From: Gymnothorax reevesii
Taxonomy: Eukaryota; Chordata; Actinopteri; Anguilliformes; Muraenidae
Length of the DNA stretch: 64,000 nt
Direction of reading: 5' to 3'
Assembly (NCBI GenBank): GCA_029721435.1
Contig: CM056586.1
Location: 73,490,607-73,554,606 of the forward strand
Shown here one piece after another: positions 57,405 to 64,000 of the stretch (position 1 is its first letter; each line of letters begins with the position of its first letter). A program made the position numbers and the translations under genes. The notes under the pieces were generated by a model that did not search any database, was not told where the DNA came from, and saw only the letters and a program-made list of their open reading frames with translations.

Positions 57405-58115
57405 GGCGTGGGCATTTTTAATTTTTCACAATATGCCCCCTGGTGGCCAAACTAAAAGTGGAAATTGGCTGGAATTCCATAGGTAAGTGAAGGATCCATA
57501 GACGTACCACCTGCCCAGAAATGAGAAACCTATAAGCAAACCTGAAGGGGCTAGAGTGGTAACTTTGTAGAGTTTAAAGATCGGCAGTATTAATGCTATT
57601 CAACCTACAAAACGGTAAAAAAAAAAGGTGAAATCAAAAATGCATCTGATAAGTGATGAAGGGTGATGTACCTTCAGTTAATATGTGAGCGTCCTAGCAG
57701 AAATAATAAGGAAGTTATGGAAATTTTTAATTTTTCACAAGAAGCCCCCTGGCAAACTAAAAGTTGAAATTGGCTGGAATTCAATAGGTAAGCGAAAGAT
57801 CCATAGATGTACCACCCAACCGAAAATGAGAAACCTATAACCAAACCTAAAGGCGCTACAGCGGTAACGTCGTTGAATTTAAAGATCGGCAGCATTTACG
57901 CAATTCAACCTATAAAATGATTAAAAATAGGTAAAATCAAAAAGGCATCTGACGTGTGAAGAAGAGTGATCCCATGTACCTTTAGTAAAAATTTGAGCAT
58001 CCTAGCTCAAATAATAAGGAAGTTATGGCAATTTTTCATTTTTCACAATAAGCCTCCTGGTGGCCAAACTAAGTGTCGAAAATGGCCGGAATCTGATGAA
58101 GGATCCACAGACACA
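57405..58115. repeat. Tandem repeat, about 308-bp unit, 2.3 copies
   Basis: The phrase TTTTTAATTTTTCACAA followed by GCCCCCTGG (or GCCTCCTGG) recurs at about 57414, 57721 and 58030, spaced 307 and 309 bases. GAAATTGGCTGGAATTC, AATGAGAAACCTATAA and TTTAAAGATCGGCAG repeat once each between. Copies have diverged by substitutions and a small deletion (GTGGCC lost in copy two). Confidence 0.88.
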
Positions 58116-59354
58116 GGGGTAAAAACTACTAATATTGCATTTTTGCATTTTACTGCTTTGGATGTATAAGGTTGAGCTAATTTCAACTACTTCGTGTATT
58201 TTTGGGTTTGCAATCTCAAACAAATGAACTAATCATAGTCTCAGAAAAACTCCCTATTCTCAGCTTGGAGACAATGCATTTCCCTGACAACTTCAGGGTA
58301 AGTTAAATAGTTCACTGATTAAGGAGAGGGTGAATTATCTCAACCCATAAAGGAACTTTACGCTTAATACTCAAGTTTATTTACAAAAAAATTACATTCA
58401 AAATCAACACTTTTTTTGGATCCATAGTTTCCTCTGAACAGGAGGGGTATGAAAAATTGTACTATGAAATTTAACAAGTCCATTAATCTCTCAAATTTAG
58501 TGGAGTAGAAATAATAATAGGGTATTTCCCAGAGGATTTAGTGGGGTAGATGCATAAAGTTACATGAAAAGGAAATTATAAAGTAAAAGTTCAAGTAGGC
58601 CTACCTTGAATTTGTACTTCAGTAAATGTACAAAGTTTCATCATTAAAATAACCATTGTTTGGTAAACTTCATTTCTCATAGGAGGCATTTATTTGAAGG
58701 AGCTTTTGGTTGCAATTTATTGCGGCAGCAGAGACTTATAACTTTGAAAGACATGATTGGTAAGTCAGTTTGACGATTCCCTGATTTCAGACTAAAGCAA
58801 ATGCTGAGCGATTCCACGATTGCGCATTAAATATGGATGCGGTAATTATACACACCGCATTGTAACTACCTCAGTCAATGCAGCGACTCAACGTATCCGC
58901 GTAATATACGTCTCTGCATCTGCGCAGCTCTGTAAAGCCCATTTAGCTGTTGCTCGTCAACAAGCAAGACGTGTATCTCCGCCGAGCAGGTTGGGCATAG
59001 TTTCGTGCAGACTTGCTCAACGAGAAATGTAGGTGTTTGATTTGAGACCTGAGCGGATCTAATGCGTCCTTCAAGGAAAAGTGAAATGTATTTAGCATTT
59101 CAAACTAACTTTTATTCACAGCTAGCATGCTGGGTGAAACTTTCGGGGAGTCAACAGCGTGGACTTTAACGAGAGGTAACCGATTAAGACGCTATCATTT
59201 TAACAGTTACTATGGTAAAATTGGAATATTCTCTTTCATATGTTTTGCATAAATTTCACAGTGAAATGAATTCCGATTTCCGACAGATTTGGCTGTGATA
59301 AGTTGCCTGGAGTAGTTCCTCGCATGAGATGCCACGCAGGCATAACTTCGATAG
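58116..59354. other. Upstream flank of the GALNT5-like gene
   Basis: No repeat is recognised. The part 58815-59040 is moderately rich in CpG. It may hold promoter or 5' non-coding exon sequence of the downstream gene, but nothing defines a transcript start. Confidence 0.35.
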
Positions 59355-59362
59355 TTTATAAG
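59355..59362 (+). promoter_or_regulatory. Candidate TATA element of the GALNT5-like gene
   Basis: TTTATAAG lies 83 bases ahead of the start codon. A start about 30 bases downstream would give a 5' leader of roughly 50 bases. This is position-based inference; an upstream non-coding exon is equally possible. Confidence 0.3.
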
Positions 59363-59437
59363 TGAAACTTTATTCAGTGGCCCAGCTCTCTAGCTGCATA
59401 TCCTGCTTACAATTCGTTTGGATTTTAAAGAACGACT

Positions 59438-60603
59438 ATGAAGATTAGGAAATATTTCCGTGGTAGTGGTAGGGTACTCGCTTTCGTGTTCATTGCGTCT
59501 GTCATATGGCTTATCTTTGATATGGCAGCGCTTAGGATTTCCATTAATGACGTGAACAGCCAACTGTTGAAAGAAATTATTGTAAAAGAAAGGGAGGCGG
59601 TGAAACAGCAGACCACGAAACGGACAGATTTAATCAATGGAGCAGGTTTGAAGGACTCTATTCAGAAAGGTCATCCGGACTTGGAAACAGAGCTGAACAT
59701 TTTGAGGAATGGCAGCAAGGTGTATGCTGTCAATAGAAAAAGAAACATGGGCCTTGATATTAAGGAGAATAAAGTAATTTCGCAATTAAAAAATAAGGAA
59801 ATTGAACCTAATAAACTTCAGGACCGAAAATCTGTCCATGCCATTAGTGATGAAAATGAGATTAAAAAATTTGGCTTTAAACCAGCGAATGTGCAGACAA
59901 TTAATAATACTAAAGTACTTGTCAATGAAACTCGAGCAGTGCTTAAGAAAGAGCAGGAAGGCACAGATCGCCCAGTCCGCGACTTGCCAACGCAAGCTTC
60001 GTTGAAAAGCAAAGGTTCTTTACAGCATTTACCCGTGAATGTGCGAGAGGGGCCTCCACATACGACTAAAGCGCCATCTGGAGGACAGGAAGAAAAAAAA
60101 CAGCGTCGCGATAAAATACGGGAGGATTTTGTGAAAATCAACGCTTCCAAGACTCCAGACACTGTTGGGGATAACATAGCTCATGAAAAACAGCATGGTC
60201 CAGCCAAAGAAAAAACACAGGAGCTGAAATCAGTTGACCAAAAAAAGGAGGACTTTAAGGAAGAGGTTAAGATGGTGAAACGGGATGGTACGCTCAGCGA
60301 GACTGACCCCGACAAAATGAAACACAAAGTTCAACCGACGCCGCAACCACAGGTGACAAAGGCCATAGTAATTGGAGAAAACTTTCCAAGGGAGGGAAAA
60401 CTGGGTAAGCACAAAGTGATGCAGCTGGATATGACTCAAAAGCCAAGGGACAGCAAGGCAGTTGGGCAGTTCGGGCTGCCCGTTGTCGTGGCCAAGGACA
60501 AGCAGGCGGAGATGAAAGGTCGATGGGCTGAGGGATACTTCAATGTTTTCCTGAGTGATCAGATTCCAGTGGATCGGGCCATACCAGATACCAGGCCTAA
60601 AGC
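59438..60603 (+). CDS. galnt5: Polypeptide N-acetylgalactosaminyltransferase 5-like, exon 1
   Basis: GalNAc-transferases add the first GalNAc to Ser/Thr of secretory proteins in the Golgi. This exon gives 388 codons plus two bases. A short basic tail (MKIRKYFRGSGR) precedes a membrane segment at about residues 14-34 (LAFVFIASVIWLIF), a type II signal anchor. A very long, charged, Lys/Glu-rich stem of low complexity follows. The exon ends in YFNVFLSDQIPVDRAIPDTRP, the usual entry to the catalytic domain. The long stem marks GALNT5 within the family. An in-frame TAA at 59426-59428 lies just upstream and A is at -3, which supports the start. The donor is GC|GTGAGT; reading on would meet TGA at 60605. 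Confidence 0.85.
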
Positions 60604-60702
60604 GTGAGTTTGAAACTGCGGGGCGAAATTACTTTGGGAGGCAAAATGCAGAGGGGCAGACAGCACCCAGAGTCACCACCCTGAATTATGGACTGTTTTC
60701 AG
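60604..60702 (+). other. galnt5: Intron 1 of the GALNT5-like gene
   Basis: 99 bases, GTGAGT...TTTTCAG. The splice leaves phase 2 and rebuilds an Ala codon before Cys-Ser-Arg-Lys. Confidence 0.8.
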
Positions 60703-60869
60703 GTGCTCTAGGAAGATGGTGCCTGACGACCTCCCCACGACCACTGTGATCTTCTGCTTTGTGGATGAGGTGTGGTCCACGTTGCTGCGGTCTGTGCACA
60801 GTGTTCTCAACCGCTCGCCTCCACACCTTCTCAAAGAAATTATTCTAGTTGATGACTGCAGCACTAAAG
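60703..60869 (+). CDS. galnt5: GALNT5-like, exon 2 (start of catalytic domain)
   Basis: 167 bases. They encode [18 protein letters not shown] then [36 protein letters not shown]. The sequence DLPTT.VI...E..STLLR and the LVDD turn are landmarks of the family's GT-A fold (UDP-GalNAc side). CFVDEVWS is the variant I associate with GALNT5; most relatives have a His-Asn-Glu-Ala type segment. After VDD the usual Phe is Cys here. It begins after TTTTCAG and ends at a G|GTAATA donor. Confidence 0.85.
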
Positions 60870-61174
60870 GTAATAATGAAAGTTATTAATAGTCCTTGTT
60901 TAAATAAACTGAGATGGATTTAAATATTGTGGAGGAATTTAGCTGTATTTTCTGAATGTTGATTGTCCACCTCTGTCAACAAGTTAAGCCGCTGTAACAA
61001 AACATCCATGAGGAACAGTAACGACTTGGTAGCAAATGAAGATTTTTGCATGGGTTATAGGATTTAAATAATGGCAGATGAGAGGTGGTGCGTTCATATT
61101 GTATAGTAGTCCACTCATCTTTCTCGCAGAGGAAAGACAATTCCTTACATTTCCTCTCCCCTCCTTGTTCACAG
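60870..61174 (+). other. galnt5: Intron 2 of the GALNT5-like gene
   Basis: 305 bases, GTAATA...TTCACAG, with a pyrimidine-rich tract (CTCTCCCCTCCTTGTTC) before the acceptor. No repeat seen. Confidence 0.8.
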
Positions 61175-61294
61175 AGTATCTCAAGGACAAACTGGATGTG
61201 TACATGTCACAGTTCCCCAAAGTACGGATCGTTCGACTGAAGGAGAGACAAGGTCTTATCCGAGCCAGATTGGCGGGAGCCAGCATCGCCACTG
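61175..61294 (+). CDS. galnt5: GALNT5-like, exon 3 (partial gene continues beyond window)
   Basis: 120 bases. With the last base of exon 2 they encode [20 protein letters not shown] then [20 protein letters not shown], the segment that leads to the metal-binding Asp-X-His motif of the family. That motif, the rest of the catalytic domain and the C-terminal ricin-like lectin domain would lie in later exons, which are not found before 64000. The donor is G|GTGAGG. The reading frame is continuous over all three exons, 1453 bases. Confidence 0.85.
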
Positions 61295-61365
61295 GTGAGG
61301 CGCTTCCTGTATCACTCCATCTATCCATATCTCGCATGTTTCTTTTTGTGTTTTAGACTTGCATA

Positions 61366-62180
61366 TTTAGGGGCCGGGCAGCCAAACCCAGGACCCTATT
61401 GTTATCCTGCATGTTCCTCCTCCTTCATTCAAGGAAATCCGAAAAATCACCAAACTTTGCACAAAGGTCCAGTCCCATGCCAGATTGCCTCGACTGCAAA
61501 TATAGGCCAATAGTCCTGATGGTGCTACAGCAAGCCTCTAAAGTTCAAAATTTTGAAAATTCCCAACAAATCAGCCATATGTGCTACAGATTTGCAACTT
61601 TCACCAGAATGTACCCCCAGTATTGAAGAAACTTGTACATATAAACCTATTGCAAATTATGACGTCCATCACAGTTTTTTTTTTTTTCAAAAACTGTAAA
61701 ACCTATTTCCTCCCAGAATTTTTGCGTAGTTGACTCCAAACTTGCTACAGAGCATCTTCAGACTGTCCTACACAAACAGTGTACACAGATTTGTGATTTA
61801 TCAAATATTGAGCCTACAGTGCATCAAAATATTTGACTGGAAAAGGTATTGTAAACATACTTGCAAATTCTTGTTAAATACATTATCAATGTTCATTAAA
61901 AAAAGACAATTTTGGAGTCATGGTAGATGATATTTGGAAAATATCAGAATTTTATCTCAAAAACTGAATTTTTTACAGCATTTTGAATTCCGCTCTCATA
62001 CGAACATTTGAGTTTGAGACGATGCAAAAATGGCATTTTTAAACATCAGTTTTTCACTTATGGAGCCAAAAATCATTGTTAAAACAAATTATCAACATTT
62101 CCATGCTGTCTAGATGCAATTTGTGTATTTTTGGATTTTTATCTTAATAACACAGTTTTTGACAGCCGTTTGAAATCTGC
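61366..62180. repeat. Probable interspersed repeat in intron 3
   Basis: GGGGCCGGGCAGCCAAACCC and the following CAAACTTTGCACAAAGGTCC, then a long T/A-rich run with repeated 'AAAACTG' and 'TTATCTCAAAAAC' phrases, look like a repeat common in fish introns. Recognition is from general familiarity; no ends were found. Confidence 0.35.
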
Positions 62181-63319
62181 CTTTACACTCTAACAGCTGC
62201 TGTCTTGCACACAGGTGACTGGCTTAGCCAATTTGTGAAGCTACATGTGCCATTTCCATTTGCCAATTAGCCCAGTGAGAGAGACCACAGTCTCTTGTGC
62301 CAGAATTAGTGAGTTAAAGCCTCAGCTGATGTAAAATGCACATTAGAGCCACCTTTTTTCATCTTCCTACACTCTGCTTGTTGCTCAGAATTGCGTAAGT
62401 TTTTTTTGTTCACTGTTGAACATTGAACAGTGTCAGTGTTCAAGTTCTTTACTCGTCCTCTCATTAGTTGGTGGCTTCTTCTCCTAATAATAGTGATCTG
62501 TGATTTTAAAAAAAGCTTTTTCATTTTTTGTTCCACTGTTACGAATGGGGCCTACTGTCTAATACTGAAAGACCATTTCAAATCTGCTGTGCACTATTCT
62601 AACACCAACATTCAGTCTCACTGGGTTTGCTGTTCTGACATCACATGCTTTTTGCTGTTTCACGAAAATATTTTGCCCTGTTAATAAATTTTCTGCTTTT
62701 GCAAGTCCTTCAACTTTAACCTTTTGATTTTGTTTGGTCTGTGGACTGCTGGCAGCTGTATTTTTTTTTTTTTTTAATCCATTTTGATAATTCGGCCCTG
62801 GAAATAAATTCTCTGAAGTCCTTTGCCAAATACTTCCAACTTCGTTTGGCATGCCCATCATTGGCTCTTCGAGATGCGAAAGACATTCTCAGTCCCAGCC
62901 ACAGAGTGCCGCTTCATCAAAATGCGTCATACTCCCAGTCAATGGTCACAGCTATTGTAAATATTTTAATAACAGTATACCAGATTAACTCTACAATCGA
63001 CTGTGACCATGGCCCTCATTACCTTGCCCTATTTGAGGATTTGAAGGACAAAATACTGCTGTGAAAAAAGCAACAAACACTGGCAACATTTGCAGGCTTT
63101 ACTGTGGACCAACTGCTAAAGTGTTCTTACTCTGTTTGAAAGTCAGGTGAAACAAGTATAGACTATAGGACTAAGCTTGCTATCTGCTCTGGAAAACAAT
63201 TTTCATCCTCCCCCCAGAATTGGAGAATGTTTTTTGTATGAAACTATTGCTTTTATATGCCTAATCAATGATATATAATTTCCCAGTTTCAAAACTTGCA
63301 CGTTAATGAGTAATAGGCG

Positions 63320-63790
63320 TTTAAAATTTTGGCAGTTAAACAAGAAATACTTTAAAAGGAAATGCCTCCACAAAACAGATACCCATATAGGTTTACTTCA
63401 AAACATCCACTATATCCACTTCAACATTGGAACGTGTGTTTGTACCATCCGTAGGAGATGTGTGTTAACTTTTGACCTTGAGAATTTAAATTTTACAGTT
63501 AAACAAGAAGTGCTTTTTAAAGGAAACTACCATAAAATAGGTATGCACAGAGTTGAAGATAAAACCATCTACTTTGTCCACTTCAACATTGGAATATGTA
63601 TTTGTGTTATTCATTGGGGATGTCTTTAACTTTTGACCTTTATAATTTAAATTTTACAGTTAAACAGGAAGTGCTTTTAAAGAGCAATTCCATTTAACAG
63701 GCATGCATGCACTGAGTTCTAGTTCAAAACTCCAATATACTTCCAACCTTGTAATGCATTTCAAAGGAGATGCAAATGCATATAAGTAAC
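63320..63790. repeat. Tandem repeat, about 162-bp unit, 2.7 copies
   Basis: CAGTTAAACAAGAA (or CAGTTAAACAGGAA) occurs near 63332, 63496 and 63657. TCCACTTCAACATTGGAA and AACTTTTGACCTT occur in the first two units, and a diverged third unit fades out near 63790. The 107-codon open frame over this array is a by-product of the repeat. Confidence 0.8.
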
Positions 63791-64000
63791 AAGTAGTGTA
63801 TTAAGATCAAACTGATTGGTGTATTTTTTGATTATCTATTTTATGTTCAGTTGTACCATGCTTGTGTATTGAAGTAACCTTTAACCACTTATCCAAACTT
63901 TGTGCTGGCTCTAGAAATCTTTGGGATATTGAAGAGAGAATATATTTTTATATAATTTGAAAGTTCATAATTTTCTTACCATAATACAAAACATTAACTC

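Larger units (their letters stand above)
61295..64000 (+). other. galnt5: Intron 3 of the GALNT5-like gene, incomplete
   Basis: At least 2.7 kb with no further exon recognisable. It is AT-rich and contains the repeat DNA listed below. Open frames at 62741-63064 and 63306-63629 lie within it and show no domain; the latter falls in a tandem repeat. Confidence 0.6.

Noticed and set aside
63306..63629. 107-codon frame in intron 3 as a GALNT5 exon
   Set aside because: It follows the period of a tandem repeat and does not resemble the expected catalytic-domain sequence.
1..64000. tRNA or rRNA genes
   Set aside because: I saw no cloverleaf-like sequence with A and B box motifs and no rRNA landmarks. 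The only tRNA-like match is the retrotransposon primer-binding site.

Overview
The window reads as nuclear DNA of a ray-finned fish, most likely a teleost. The evidence is one spliced vertebrate gene with GT-AG introns at the right end, and a repeat set typical of fish genomes: Tc1-like elements, hAT, PIF/Harbinger, TTAA-target DNA transposons, L2/CR1-like LINE pieces and a GMR1-type Ty3/Gypsy element. I do not try to name the species.

Layout. Bases 1-12,000 hold a nest of insertions. A TTAA-flanked DNA element (1485-4626) and a nearly intact, apparently very young LTR retrotransposon (4756-10730, minus strand) sit between two inverted copies of an older repeat (about 521-660 and 11386-11473). 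Bases 12,000-30,000 are mostly unrecognised AT-rich DNA. They include a decayed L2-like LINE (16010-17110), a short TTAA MITE, and an old Tc1-like element (22678-26490) split by a PIF/Harbinger element (24312-26369) with CTG target duplications. Bases 30,368-41,000 are a dense transposon block: a hAT-type element with an 8-bp target duplication and several older repeats inside it, two back-to-back Tc1-like elements in a TA microsatellite, and three more hAT-type insertions. Bases 41,000-58,200 carry LINE fragments, LTR-like segments, a G19 tract beside an 18-bp palindrome, a third Tc1-like element with three nonsense codons, a near-perfect 52-bp hairpin, a TTAA MITE carrying a nested element, and a roughly 308-bp tandem repeat.

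The only host gene I can support is on the plus strand at the right edge. It is the 5' part of a polypeptide N-acetylgalactosaminyltransferase, best matched to GALNT5. Exon 1 (59438-60603) encodes the signal anchor and long stem; exons 2 and 3 begin the catalytic domain, and the rest lies beyond the window. The 59 kb to its left holds no host coding gene that I recognise.

The most notable object is the LTR retrotransposon. Its integrase lies upstream of reverse transcriptase (Gag-PR-IN-RT-RH), the order known from the GMR1 clade, and its Gag has a SCAN-like capsid region. Its LTRs differ by only two substitutions and one indel, but a frame change in the integrase N-terminus separates the two large ORFs. 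I found no evidence of a wholly undescribed system. The best leads are structural: dated nests of insertions, foldback sequences and shared repeat modules.
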